Source of the DNA: Streptomyces lydicus
GTDB taxonomy: Bacteria; Actinomycetota; Actinomycetes; Streptomycetales; Streptomycetaceae
Direction of reading: 5' to 3'
Length of the DNA: 64,000 nucleotides
NCBI RefSeq assembly: GCF_001729485.1
Contig: NZ_CP017157.1
Location: 7,130,001 to 7,194,000, forward strand
Part shown: positions 15,259-23,835 of the stretch, piece after piece
Numbering within the stretch: the first letter of the stretch is position 1
How the letters are laid out: every line of letters starts with the position of its first letter
Made by a program: the position numbers and the translations under genes
Notes under the pieces: generated by a model
Seen by the model: the letters and a program-made list of their open reading frames with translations, nothing else
Told to the model about the DNA's origin: nothing
The model's database searches: none

Positions 15259-16725
15259 ATGAGTCGGACATCAACCCGGTCACCCGAGGGCACCCCGCAG
15301 GCCGCGCAGGAGGGCGGGGCCGTGTTGTCGCACGGTCTCAAGCAGCGGCATCTGTCGATGATCGCGCTCGGCGGGGTCATCGGCGCCGGGCTCTTCGTGG
15401 GCTCCGGAGTGGGTATCGCCGCGGCCGGGCCGGCCGTCGTGCTGCTCTTCGTGGGGGCCGGCGCGCTGGTCATGCTGATCATGCGGATGCTCGGGGAGAT
15501 GTCCGCGGCGCGGCCCTCCACGGGGTCGTTCTCGGTGCACGCCGAGGAGGAGATCGGGTCCTGGGCCGGTGCCACCTCGGGCTGGATGTACTGGCTGATG
15601 CTCTGCGCGGGGGTGGCCGCCGAGGCCACCGCGGCGGGCACGATCATGCACACCTGGGTGCCGTTCCTCCCCGCCTACGGCTGGGTGGCGGTCTTCATGG
15701 TGTTCTTCTGCGCCAGCAACCTGACCGCGGTCAAGAATTTCGGCGAGTTCGAGTTCTGGTTCGCCGCCATCAAGGTCACCACGATCGTGGCCTTCCTGGT
15801 GCTGGGTGTGCTCGGCATCCTCGGCGTCTTCGGCACGGCGCCCGGGACGAGCCACCTCACCGGTCACGGCGGCTTCTTCCCGACGGGTGTCGGCGGGCTC
15901 GCCGCCGGGCTGCTGACCACCATTTCCGGGTTCGCCGGTCTGGAGACCGTCACCATCGCCGCGGCGGAATCCGACCGGCCGAGCCAGAACGTGGCCCGGG
16001 CCGTCCGTACCGCGGTCTGGCGCATCGCCGTCTTCTACATCGGGTCCATGGCCGTGGTCGTCACCCTGGTGCCGTGGAACGACCCGAAGGTCGCCACGGC
16101 CGGCCCGTACGTCACCGTGCTGGACCACCTCGGTATTCCGGCGGCCGGCACGATCATGCAGATCGTGGTGCTGGTGGCGCTGCTCTCGGCGATGAACGCC
16201 AACATCTACGGCTCGTCGCGGATGGCGTACTCCCTCGTCAGCCGGGGTCTCGGCCCGCGTTTCCTGGGCCGGGTCACCAGGGGCGTGCCGGCGGCGGCGG
16301 TGCTGGCGTCCTGCGCGTTCGGCTTCGCGGCGGTGATCGCCGGGATCGTCTGGCCGACCACCGTGTTCGCCTGGCTGCTGAACATCGCCGGCTGCTCGGT
16401 GCTGGTCGTGTGGTCGCTCGTCTGCCTCACCCAGCTGAGGATGCGCCGCCGCCTGGAGCGTGAGGCACCCGAGCTGCTCTCGGTGCGGATGTGGGGCTTC
16501 CCCGTGCTGACCTGGGTCGCGTTCGCCGCCATCCTCGGGATCTTCGCCGTCATGGCCGCCAACGCGGACGGCCGTCAGCAGCTCGCCGGTACGGCCGTCG
16601 TGGTGGCGGCGCTGGCGACCGCGGGCCATCTCAAGCAGCGGCGCGACCGGCGGGCCGACGTGACCGGCACGTCCGACGGCGCGTCGTCCTCGTCCCCGGC
16701 CTCGTCCTCCTCCGACGCCGGCTGA
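15259..16725 (+). CDS. Amino-acid permease (APC superfamily, AAT type)
   Basis: 488 residues with 12 hydrophobic segments. It starts with the APC hallmark GLKQRHLSMIALGGVIGAGL then FVGSG, and has the FE..FWFAAIKV segment and the SGFAGLETVTIAAAE motif typical of AAT/GABA-permease members (GabP, AnsP). It would import an amino acid with protons. The C-terminus is a soluble Ser-rich tail. The last 15 coding bases are repeated 45 bp downstream of themselves. Specificity cannot be stated. Confidence 0.92.
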   Translation: MSRTSTRSPEGTPQAAQEGGAVLSHGLKQRHLSMIALGGVIGAGLFVGSGVGIAAAGPAVVLLFVGAGALVMLIMRMLGEMSAARPSTGSFSVHAEEEIGSWAGATSGWMYWLMLCAGVAAEATAAGTIMHTWVPFLPAYGWVAVFMVFFCASNLTAVKNFGEFEFWFAAIKVTTIVAFLVLGVLGILGVFGTAPGTSHLTGHGGFFPTGVGGLAAGLLTTISGFAGLETVTIAAAESDRPSQNVARAVRTAVWRIAVFYIGSMAVVVTLVPWNDPKVATAGPYVTVLDHLGIPAAGTIMQIVVLVALLSAMNANIYGSSRMAYSLVSRGLGPRFLGRVTRGVPAAAVLASCAFGFAAVIAGIVWPTTVFAWLLNIAGCSVLVVWSLVCLTQLRMRRRLEREAPELLSVRMWGFPVLTWVAFAAILGIFAVMAANADGRQQLAGTAVVVAALATAGHLKQRRDRRADVTGTSDGASSSSPASSSSDAG

Positions 16726-16732
16726 CGCGTAC

Positions 16733-16750
16733 GGGCGGCCCGTGCCGCCC
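16733..16750 (+). terminator. Hairpin after the permease, inside a duplicated gene end
   Basis: GGGCGGC (16733-16739) pairs with GCCGCCC (16744-16750) across a 4-nt loop. It sits between two identical 15-bp copies of tccgacgccggctga (16711-16725, the end of the permease gene, and 16756-16770). Confidence 0.55.
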
Positions 16751-16836
16751 GCCTCTCCGACGCCGGCTGAGGTCCACGCCGCAACTCCCCGCCTCGCCGG
16801 CCCCGTTGGCCCCGTGGCCCCCTACAGTCCATGGCC

Positions 16837-17742
16837 ATGGACTGGATGGAGCGGGTGGGGAATCTGCGGCAGTGGGCGCGGAACGGGGTGCGGGCGCCGC
16901 ACAAGCCGTTGCTGCTGCTGTACGCGCTGGGGCGGTTCCGGCGGTGTCCCGACGACGACCTGCGGTACTCGGACGTCGAGCGGGACCTGCGGGAGCTGCT
17001 GCAGGACTTCGGGCCCACCCGTCCCACGTCGCCGTCGTACCCCTTCCATCATCTGGTCAGTGACGAGGTGTGGGAGGTGCGGACGGACGCCGGCGCCGGC
17101 AGTCCGGGGTCAGGGGTGCAGGTGCTGCGGGAGAGCGGTGCGCGGGGGCAGTTGGCGCCGGGGCTGCGGGCCGCGCTGGTGGCGGACCCGTCGCTGCTGG
17201 GGCGGCTGACCCAGCTGCTGCTGGACGTCCACTTCCCGCCGTCGATCCATCCGGACATCGCCGCCTCCGTCGGGCTCGACCTGGAGGGGGCCGGTCCGGC
17301 CCCGCTCGCGGCCGGCGCCGTACGCGACCGGCGGCGGCGCGCGGTCGAGCTGCGCCGGGACGTGCTCGTGGCGTACGAGTACCGGTGTGCCTTCTGCGGT
17401 TTCGACGGGGCGCTCGGCCGGGTGCCGGTCGGGCTGGAGGCCGCGCACGTCCAGTGGTGGGCGTTCCAGGGGCCGGACGACCTCGCCAACTGCCTGTGTC
17501 TGTGCTCCCTGCACCACAAGCTGTTCGACAGGGGTGCGCTGGGGCTGGACGCCGACCGGAACATCACGGTGTCGCGGGAGTTCGTCGGGCGCGGTGGCGC
17601 CGCGCGGAGTCAGGTCCTCGGGCTCAGCGGCCAGGGCCTCCTCGGGCCGCAGAGCGGGAGTGACCGGGTCGCCGCCGAGCGCATCGCGTGGCACACGGCG
17701 CAGGTGTTCCGCGGCGCCGCCCGGGTCCCGGAGCCTGCCTGA
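16837..17742 (+). CDS. HNH restriction endonuclease with sulfur-binding domain (phosphorothioate-DNA dependent, McrA type)
   Basis: 301 residues from ATG 16837; TACAGT lies 8 nt upstream without a Shine-Dalgarno (an in-frame ATG at 16831 also exists). The N-terminal half (VRAPHKPLLLLYALGRF, then YPFHHLVSDEVWEVRTD) matches the sulfur-binding domain of ScoMcrA/SprMcrA-type enzymes that recognise phosphorothioate-modified DNA. The C-terminal HNH nuclease has CAFCGFDG with EAAHVQWW and CSLHHKLFDRG (zinc cysteines and catalytic His). It would cut incoming DNA carrying Dnd-type sulfur modification. No dnd genes are nearby. Confidence 0.85.
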   Translation: MDWMERVGNLRQWARNGVRAPHKPLLLLYALGRFRRCPDDDLRYSDVERDLRELLQDFGPTRPTSPSYPFHHLVSDEVWEVRTDAGAGSPGSGVQVLRESGARGQLAPGLRAALVADPSLLGRLTQLLLDVHFPPSIHPDIAASVGLDLEGAGPAPLAAGAVRDRRRRAVELRRDVLVAYEYRCAFCGFDGALGRVPVGLEAAHVQWWAFQGPDDLANCLCLCSLHHKLFDRGALGLDADRNITVSREFVGRGGAARSQVLGLSGQGLLGPQSGSDRVAAERIAWHTAQVFRGAARVPEPA

Positions 17743-17748
17743 GCGCGC

Positions 17749-17786
17749 GGGGCGCGGGCCGGTGACGGGTCACCGGCCCGCGCCCC
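17749..17786. terminator. Long perfect hairpin, bidirectional terminator
   Basis: 18-bp perfect stem (17749-17766 with 17769-17786) and a 2-nt loop between the convergent HNH gene and membrane-protein gene. Confidence 0.8.
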
Positions 17787-17808
17787 CCGGCCGGCTGCCG
17801 GGCGCGCG

Positions 17809-18354
17809 TCACACGGTCGCCGAGTGCCGGGGCGCGGGTTCCGTCGCGGGGGCCGTCCGCCGGAGGCGGCGGCTCTTGGCCAGGAGGACGCCGGTGCGGG
17901 TGAGGACCATGGCGAGGGACATGAAGACGAAGGCGTTGGCGTAGACGTCGGCGCCGCTCAGCCGGTTGTCGATGCTGAAGCGGATCAGGCCCGCGGCGAA
18001 CCAGTGCTCGGAGCCGTAGGCGAACAGGACGCGGGCGCTGGACAGGACGATCCACAGGATCGCGTAGCCGGCGCCGCCGGTGGTGTGGACGCGGCCGTCG
18101 GCGCCACGGTGGGCGGGGAGCAGGGCGCCCGCGACGAGACCGCAGATGACTCCCACGCCGACGCCGATGAGCTGGAACGACGGGGCGTTGCCGGACGTCG
18201 GCAGGGAGTGCACGAAGAGCCCGACGACGACGGCGACGGCGATCACGGACCGCAGCATGCGCATCGTGGTGACCCGGCGCACGCCCAGATCGGTGGCAAG
18301 GATAATGATCAGGATCGTTCCGCTGGCGAGGAGCGCGGTCAGGAAGGGACTCAT
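17809..18354 (-). CDS. Five-span membrane protein
   Basis: 181 residues from ATG 18354. Five hydrophobic helices: FLTALLASGTILIIILATDL, RSVIAVAVVVGLFVHSL, FQLIGVGVGVICGLVAGALL, AILWIVLSSARVLFAYGS and NAFVFMSLAMVLTRTGVLLA. The C-terminal tail is basic, then acidic. It has a general resemblance to the CcdC/DUF1453-type membrane proteins of Streptomyces. It is divergent from the histidine-kinase gene, with which it shares a 226-bp intergenic region containing a 30-bp palindrome, and so is a likely target of that system. Confidence 0.8.
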   Translation of the reverse strand: MSPFLTALLASGTILIIILATDLGVRRVTTMRMLRSVIAVAVVVGLFVHSLPTSGNAPSFQLIGVGVGVICGLVAGALLPAHRGADGRVHTTGGAGYAILWIVLSSARVLFAYGSEHWFAAGLIRFSIDNRLSGADVYANAFVFMSLAMVLTRTGVLLAKSRRLRRTAPATEPAPRHSATV

Positions 18355-18530
18355 CGAGAACAGGGCCTTCTGATGGCGGTGGGTGGGTCGGCGGGACGCC
18401 CGCGCCCGGCCGGTGAGTGCACGTCAGCGGGCGGGTCCCGTGGGGCCGTTGGCGGCGGCAATGCTGCTGCCCGCGGCTGTCTTCGACGGTATGGCGGCGG
18501 GGTGCGGGGACGGTACGACCGGTCGGTTGA

Positions 18531-18560
18531 CGCGGTGTCCACCGGCCGGTGGACACCGCG
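18531..18560. promoter_or_regulatory. Perfect 30-bp palindrome, probable operator
   Basis: The two 15-base arms CGCGGTGTCCACCGG and CCGGTGGACACCGCG abut with no loop. It lies 21 bp before the histidine-kinase start and 177 bp before the divergent membrane gene. A TTGACG (18527-18532) overlaps its left end as a possible -35. With no spacer and no gene end nearby it is more likely a protein-binding site than a terminator. Confidence 0.65.
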
Positions 18561-18580
18561 GCGCGGGGAGTGTGTGAGCG

Positions 18581-19855
18581 GTGGCGGTTGAGGCGGAGCG
18601 CGGGCCGCGGGCGCGGGTGCGGTGGCTCGGGCTGTGGGACGGCTACTTCGTGGTGTGTCATCTGGTCACCACGGGGCTGGTGTTCATGTCCGGCACTTCC
18701 CAGGGCCGTCGTGTCGCGGCGATCGTCGGGCTGACCGTGGCCGCCGTCTGGTACGCGGCCCTCGGCCGGCAGCTGCTGACCGGGCGCGGCGGCGGCGGAC
18801 GGCGCAACGTGGTCTTCTGCGCCGGGCTGGTCGGGATCTTCGCGCTGGTCGCGTTCGCCGACCCGACGGGCTCGTTCGCCCTGTTCGGCGTGGTCCCGAT
18901 GCTGATGATGAGCCTGCCGGCCCGGCCCGCCGTGGTGGTCGCCGTACTCGTCAACCTCCTGCCGCCGGTGGCGTGGTGGGTGCGGCGGGGCGCCGGCGAC
19001 CCGCCGCCACCGGCCGCGGTGCTCGCCTCGCTGCTCGGCGTCGCCCTGTCGGCGCTGCTCGGATTGTGGATCAAGCGCGTGGTGCGGCAGAACAGGGAAC
19101 ACGCCGAGCTGATCGAGGAGTTGCAGCGCAACCGCGCCCAGGTGGCCCGGCTGTCGCACCAGGCGGGGATCGCCGCCGAACGGGAGCGGCTGGCGCGGGA
19201 GATCCACGACACCCTCGCCCAGAGCCTGACCAGCATCATCGGGCTGGTGCAGGCCGCCGAGACGGAGGTGGCGGACGCGCCCGGGCTCGACGGCTCCCGC
19301 CGGCACCTCGCGCTGGCGGGACGGGTGGCCAGGGACTCGCTGGCCGAGGCGCGCGCCTTCGTCGCCGGGCGGGCGCCGGCGCCGCTGGAGCGGAGTTCGC
19401 CGGCCCGGGCCGTACGACGGCAGGCGGACGGCCTGACCGCGCAGACCGGGGTGCCGGTGCGGTTCGCCGTGGAGGGTGCGGAAGGGCCGCTGCCGATGCA
19501 GGTGTCCGTCGTCCTGCTGCGTGCGGCGCAGGAGTCGCTGGCGAACGTACGCAAGCACGCCGCCGCGGGCCGGGTGGAGGTGACGCTGCGGTACGGCGCG
19601 GGGCGGGTCGGCCTCGTCGTCAGGGACGACGGCGGGGGCTTCGTGCCCGGGGAGACGGGGGAGGACGCGGTGGACGCGGCGGACGGCCGGTCGGCGGGCG
19701 GGTTCGGACTGGCCGGGCTGCGGGCCCGGGTCGCGGAGTGCGGCGGGGAGATGACAGTGGTCAGCGCGCCGGGTGAGGGCACCGTCGTGGCGGTGCACCT
19801 GCCGGTGCCGAGCGGCGGCGCGGCCGCCGGAGCGGGGACGGACGATGACGCCTGA
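18581..19855 (+). CDS. Two-component sensor histidine kinase (NarL/LiaS-DesK type)
   Basis: 424 residues from GTG 18581. The N-terminus has several membrane helices (about residues 25-165), a short coiled coil (EHAELIEELQRNRAQVARLS), the HisKA_3 dimerisation domain with phospho-accepting His209 in REIHDTLAQSLTSI, and a HATPase_c domain (N-box QESLANVRKHA, G-box GFGLAGLRARV). It phosphorylates the response regulator encoded by the overlapping next gene. The sensed signal is unknown; the mainly membrane-embedded sensor suggests an envelope or membrane cue. Confidence 0.93.
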   Translation: MAVEAERGPRARVRWLGLWDGYFVVCHLVTTGLVFMSGTSQGRRVAAIVGLTVAAVWYAALGRQLLTGRGGGGRRNVVFCAGLVGIFALVAFADPTGSFALFGVVPMLMMSLPARPAVVVAVLVNLLPPVAWWVRRGAGDPPPPAAVLASLLGVALSALLGLWIKRVVRQNREHAELIEELQRNRAQVARLSHQAGIAAERERLAREIHDTLAQSLTSIIGLVQAAETEVADAPGLDGSRRHLALAGRVARDSLAEARAFVAGRAPAPLERSSPARAVRRQADGLTAQTGVPVRFAVEGAEGPLPMQVSVVLLRAAQESLANVRKHAAAGRVEVTLRYGAGRVGLVVRDDGGGFVPGETGEDAVDAADGRSAGGFGLAGLRARVAECGGEMTVVSAPGEGTVVAVHLPVPSGGAAAGAGTDDDA

Positions 19856-20483
19856 GCGGACGGCCGCGGTCCGGGTGCTGCTGGCCGACGACCACCCCGT
19901 CGTACGGGAGGGACTGTGCGCGATGCTCGCCTCCGACCCGGGTATCGAGATCGCCGGGCAGGCAGGCTCCGGTGAGGAGGCGGTGGCGCAGGCGGAGCGG
20001 CTGGCTCCGGACGTCGTGCTGCTCGATCTGCGGATGGGCGGGATGGACGGGGTCGCGGCGACCGGCCACATCCTGCGGCGTTCGCCGCGCAGCCGGGTGG
20101 TCATCGTCACCACGTACGAGGACGACGGCGACATCCTGCGCGCGGTGGAGGCGGGCGCGGCCGGCTATCTGCTCAAGGGGACGTCCCGGGCACAGCTGGT
20201 CGAGGCGGTGCACGCCGCCGCGCGGGGCGAGACGGTGCTGACGCCGTCGCTGGCCGGAAAGCTGGTCCGGGCGCGGACGGAGGCGGCGCCGCTGCTGTCC
20301 GGCCGGGAGTGCGAGGTGCTGCGGCTGGTCGGTCAGGGGCTGAGCAACGCCGAGATCGGCCGGGCGCTGTTCATCGGTGAGGCCACGGTCAAGACGCATC
20401 TGCTGCGGGCGTTCAGGAAGCTCGGCGTGGCGGACCGGACCGCGGCGGTGCTCACGGCGCTGGAGCGCGGTTTGCTGACGTGA
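19845..20483 (+). CDS. NarL/LuxR-family response regulator
   Basis: 212 residues. The ATG at 19845 lies inside the end of the kinase gene (11-bp overlap), so the pair is co-translated. The receiver domain has the acidic pair DD (15-16), phosphorylation site Asp61 in VVLLDLRMGG and the conserved Lys in GYLLKGTS. The LuxR HTH (LSGRECEVLRLVGQGLSNAE, then IGRALFIGEATVKTHL) is complete. It may bind the 30-bp palindrome upstream of its operon. Confidence 0.94.
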   Translation: MTPERTAAVRVLLADDHPVVREGLCAMLASDPGIEIAGQAGSGEEAVAQAERLAPDVVLLDLRMGGMDGVAATGHILRRSPRSRVVIVTTYEDDGDILRAVEAGAAGYLLKGTSRAQLVEAVHAAARGETVLTPSLAGKLVRARTEAAPLLSGRECEVLRLVGQGLSNAEIGRALFIGEATVKTHLLRAFRKLGVADRTAAVLTALERGLLT

Positions 20484-20508
20484 GCGGGGCGCCCGTGCCG
20501 CCGCCGGC

Positions 20509-21801
20509 TCACCCTCCGTCGAGTTGCGCGCGGTCCGCGGCGGCCCTGCCCTGGTGCCAGCCGGCGGCGTCGTGGACGCCGCGCAGGCGGACCGGGGCGG
20601 TGTCGGGGAAGAGGGTGCCGGTGGTCTCCTCGACGGCGAGTTCGCGGGCGGCGAGGACGGGGAGGAGGTCCGGGGCGGTGTCCGCGGACTCGGCGCCGGC
20701 CGCGGCGGTGGCAGCCTCGGTGGCCGCCGTCAGCCGGTCGCGGATGCGGTCCGCGTAGCCGACGAGGAAGGTCTGGCGGAAGTCGCGGGTGCGGCGGGAG
20801 CGGCCGCGGGCGTGGTGATCGTCGCCGGCCCGGTTCATCGCGGCGGTGGCCTGGAGGAGCAGCGAGGTGTAGAGCAGTTCGGCGGCCTCCAGGTCCGGCG
20901 GGAAGCCGACGAGGGTCGAGAAGCCGACGTCGGCGGCCCAGACGGACCGGCAGCGGTTGGCCGCCGCGACCGCGTCCAGGAGCAGCGCCTTGGCCTGCTC
21001 GTACGGTCCCTCGATGCCGATGCGGAGCGCCGACGGGCCGCCCGCGCCGTCCGCGGAGCCGTCCGCGCTGTCGAGCAGCGCCTCGTCGATGCTGTGCCGC
21101 GCCATCAGCTCCTGCGCCTTGGCGGACAGGGCTTCCGCCTCCTCGGGGTAGTCGGTGGCCTCGGCCTTGGCGAGCAGGCCGCGGATCCGGCCGAGCGCGC
21201 GGGAGGCGGCGGCGGTGCGGTCCCGGTCCCGGGGTGTTGTGCCGCTCGTGGTGCCGGCCGCGGGCGGGTCCGGGAGCGGGGAGATGCGGGGCAGCCGCGC
21301 GAGCGTGCGCAGCGCCGCCAGCAGGTCGTACGCGGTCTCGAAGCGGGAGGTGCGGCGGCGCCGGGCGAGCGCGTCGAGGTAGCCGCGGTCGGACTCCCAC
21401 CAGACCTCGGCGCCGATCTGCCGCAGTTGCGCGTCCCAGCGGGCGCCGTGCGCGGTCCGCCGCCCGGACGGCCGGGCCGCCTCGGCGGCGATGGCGTCGA
21501 CGACCAGTGCGGTGCGCGCCGGGTGGGGCGCGTCGCGCCGGACGATCCGCTCCAGGTCGGCGGGTTGCCAGCCGCCCGCCCAGCACTGCCGGACGGCCGC
21601 CGCGGCGGCGGCGACCAGTGCCGTGCTCACGGCCTCCCAGCCGGGCTCGGCCGCGGCCAGCATCGAGGCGCCCGCCTCGACGGCGTCCTCGGCCGGCGCG
21701 CCGTCCGGCGCGTAGCGGACGCTGCCGAGCACCCGTCCGACCAGTTCGTCGGCCGCCGACGGCGACGCCCCGCCGCGCTGCTTCTTTCCCCGCTCGCTCA
21801 C
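20509..21801 (-). CDS. DUF2786 domain protein
   Basis: 430 residues from GTG 21801. The central segment RGLLAKAEATDYPEEAEALS, then AKAQELMARHSID, is the DUF2786 signature. It is followed by a domain with VGFPPDLEAAELLYTSLLLQ and FRQTFLVGYADRI that usually accompanies it (DUF7168, from memory). Biochemical role unknown. TAGAGT lies six bases before the GTG and no Shine-Dalgarno is present, suggesting leaderless translation. Confidence 0.88.
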   Translation of the reverse strand: MSERGKKQRGGASPSAADELVGRVLGSVRYAPDGAPAEDAVEAGASMLAAAEPGWEAVSTALVAAAAAAVRQCWAGGWQPADLERIVRRDAPHPARTALVVDAIAAEAARPSGRRTAHGARWDAQLRQIGAEVWWESDRGYLDALARRRRTSRFETAYDLLAALRTLARLPRISPLPDPPAAGTTSGTTPRDRDRTAAASRALGRIRGLLAKAEATDYPEEAEALSAKAQELMARHSIDEALLDSADGSADGAGGPSALRIGIEGPYEQAKALLLDAVAAANRCRSVWAADVGFSTLVGFPPDLEAAELLYTSLLLQATAAMNRAGDDHHARGRSRRTRDFRQTFLVGYADRIRDRLTAATEAATAAAGAESADTAPDLLPVLAARELAVEETTGTLFPDTAPVRLRGVHDAAGWHQGRAAADRAQLDGG

Positions 21802-21847
21802 CGGGTCACTCTACGAGCCGCGCCCCGCGGGGCGGGGCCGCCGGGCG

Positions 21848-23119
21848 TCAGCCGGCGGCGCTGCCCGCGAGCCACTGCGACCAGCTCATGTTCCAGCCGT
21901 TGAGGCCGTTGTCGGGCTTGACGGCGTGGTCGGGGGAGTTGATCACCTTGACGACGTCACCGGTCTGCGAGTGGTCGAAGAACCAGGCGCCGTTCGTCTT
22001 GGCGTTGTCGGCGCCCTTGACGTCCTCCAGGCCGATGCAGCCGTGGCTGGTGTTGGCGTGGCCGAAGATGCCCTTGCCCCAGTAGTTGCCGTGGATGAAG
22101 GTGCCGGAGGCCGTCAGGCGCTGGGCGTGCGGGACGTCGGGGATGTCGTACTCGCCCTTGCCGTCCTTCTTCTTGAAGCCGACGGTCGAGCCGTTCATCC
22201 GGGTCTGCTTGAACCGCTCGGAGATGACCATCGCACCGTCGTAGGTCGGGTGCTCGTCGCTGCCGGCGGAGATCGGGATGGTCTTGATGACCCGGCCGTC
22301 GCGCACCACGGTCATCCGGTGCGCCTTGGTGTCGACGGTGCTGATCTGCGAGTGGCCGACGTGGAAGCTGACGGTCTTGTTCTGGATGCCGGAGACGCCC
22401 GGCGACGCCTGGACGCCGTCGAGGCCGAGCTTCATGGTGACGTCGGAGTTCGGCTTCCAGTAGTCCCGGGGGCGGAAGTCCAGCCGGGTGTCGCTGAACC
22501 AGTGGCCGACGACCTGCTGGTTGCTGCTGGCCGAGACCTTGATCGCGGATTCCACGGCGGTCTTGTTCCTGACCGGCTTGTCGAAGTTGATCGACACCGG
22601 CATGCCGACGCCGACGGTCGAGCCGTCCTCCGGCGTGAAGTTCCCGATGAAGCTGTTCGCCGGGGAGACCGTGGTGAAGCTGGAGTTCTCCACCGCCTTG
22701 CGGCCCTGCGCGTCCACGGCGTGCGCGGTGACCTTGTACTTCGTCGCGCGGTGCAGCGGCTGGTTCGGCGTCCAGCGGGTGCCGTCGGCGGACACCGTGC
22801 CGGCGACGGTCTGCTTGGTCTCGACGGAGGTCATGGTGACGTCGGTGAGTTTCCCGCCACTGACCGTGACCTTGGCGTCGCTGTTGAGGCCCGCGCCCGC
22901 GGCGCCGTCCTCGGGCGAGATGGTGATTCTGGCATCCGAGGCGTCCTTGGCGGCGGCCTCGTCGACCTGCTGGGCGTTCTCGTGCCGGGTGCCGTCAGCG
23001 CCACCGCCGCCGGTCCCGCCGTCCGCCGCACTGCTGCCGCCACACGCCGCCAGCGTGAGTACGCCCCCGAGCAGCGCGGCGCTGGCTATGAGGCCCTTGC
23101 GGCGCTTGCTGTCCGTCAT
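21848..23119 (-). CDS. L,D-transpeptidase lipoprotein (Ig-like domains + YkuD)
   Basis: Start set at ATG 23119, which has GGAG 9 nt upstream; longer frames add no homology. 423 residues. The lipoprotein signal has lipobox LTLAAC. Two Ig-like domains follow, then a YkuD catalytic domain with HGNYWGKGIFGHANTSHGC, where the nucleophile Cys is near residue 361. It forms 3-3 crosslinks in peptidoglycan or attaches proteins to it, acting outside the membrane. This layout matches mycobacterial LdtMt2-like enzymes. Confidence 0.94.
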   Translation of the reverse strand: MTDSKRRKGLIASAALLGGVLTLAACGGSSAADGGTGGGGADGTRHENAQQVDEAAAKDASDARITISPEDGAAGAGLNSDAKVTVSGGKLTDVTMTSVETKQTVAGTVSADGTRWTPNQPLHRATKYKVTAHAVDAQGRKAVENSSFTTVSPANSFIGNFTPEDGSTVGVGMPVSINFDKPVRNKTAVESAIKVSASSNQQVVGHWFSDTRLDFRPRDYWKPNSDVTMKLGLDGVQASPGVSGIQNKTVSFHVGHSQISTVDTKAHRMTVVRDGRVIKTIPISAGSDEHPTYDGAMVISERFKQTRMNGSTVGFKKKDGKGEYDIPDVPHAQRLTASGTFIHGNYWGKGIFGHANTSHGCIGLEDVKGADNAKTNGAWFFDHSQTGDVVKVINSPDHAVKPDNGLNGWNMSWSQWLAGSAAG

Positions 23120-23323
23120 CACACGCATCTCCATTGCTACCGAGTTCGCAAAACATCCCCGAGCGATCTGCCCGCTGCGCGCAGGCATATCCGGACGTTG
23201 ACATTCCGGCCGACGCCCAATTGAACGCCTTTTCCGTTTCGCCCGTTCCATTCCTCTGAAAAGTGTGGGGTAGGACACGTATGTCCTTGATCGTCCCCGC
23301 GGGCCCGGGCCCCGCACGCACAC

Positions 23324-23359
23324 CGGCCCCCGCACGGCGGGAATGCCGTGCGGGGGCCG
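23324..23359 (-). terminator. Hairpin terminator downstream of the 23388-23744 gene
   Basis: 15-bp perfect stem (23324-23338 with 23345-23359) and a 6-nt loop. It lies 28 bp after the stop of the minus-strand gene, between it and the L,D-transpeptidase start. Confidence 0.75.
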
Positions 23360-23387
23360 TGTCCGGTGGGCGGGCGCGGGGCCGGGG

Positions 23388-23744
23388 TCAGCCCTCCCCG
23401 TCCGCGTCGTCCGCCAGGTCCCACTCCGCCGCGTCCCACTCGGCGTCCGGGTCGTAATCGGTCAGCTCCTCACTGCTCCAGGACGCCTGCGCGAGCTCGA
23501 CGCCCGGTACGGCGGTGACGAGGTCGAACGGGTCGATCAGCTGGGCCAGCGCCTCCGCCGGCTCCTCCTTCGCGGTCTCCTGCGACTGTCTGCGCTCCTC
23601 GTCCGGGAGCGAGGTGTCGCGGTCGATGTGCTCCAGGGCGGCGCCGGTCAGCCGGCCGGCGTCGGTGACCTCCATGATCAGTTCCACATGAAGGCGCACA
23701 AAACGTGATGTCTCACCATTGCTCATAGCACGGAGGTTAGGCAT
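23388..23744 (-). CDS. Conserved small acidic protein
   Basis: 118 residues from ATG 23744; the ATG at 23726 (MSNGETSRFVRLHVELIMEV) is a good alternative start. The N-terminal ~65 residues form a compact region with SRFVRLHVELIMEVTD. The C-terminal half is strongly acidic (SSEELTDYDPDAEWDAAEWD, then LADDADGEG). No named family was recognised, although similar proteins are common in Streptomyces. Divergent from the LAxTG surface protein gene, with about 90 bp between. Confidence 0.7.
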   Translation of the reverse strand: MPNLRAMSNGETSRFVRLHVELIMEVTDAGRLTGAALEHIDRDTSLPDEERRQSQETAKEEPAEALAQLIDPFDLVTAVPGVELAQASWSSEELTDYDPDAEWDAAEWDLADDADGEG

Positions 23745-23835
23745 GGTCGGGTCCTGACTTCCCCGCGACCCGCGGCGGTCACTAACATCTGCGCTCAACG
23801 GCCAATTCGCCGGACCCACAAGGAGGATCGCTCCC

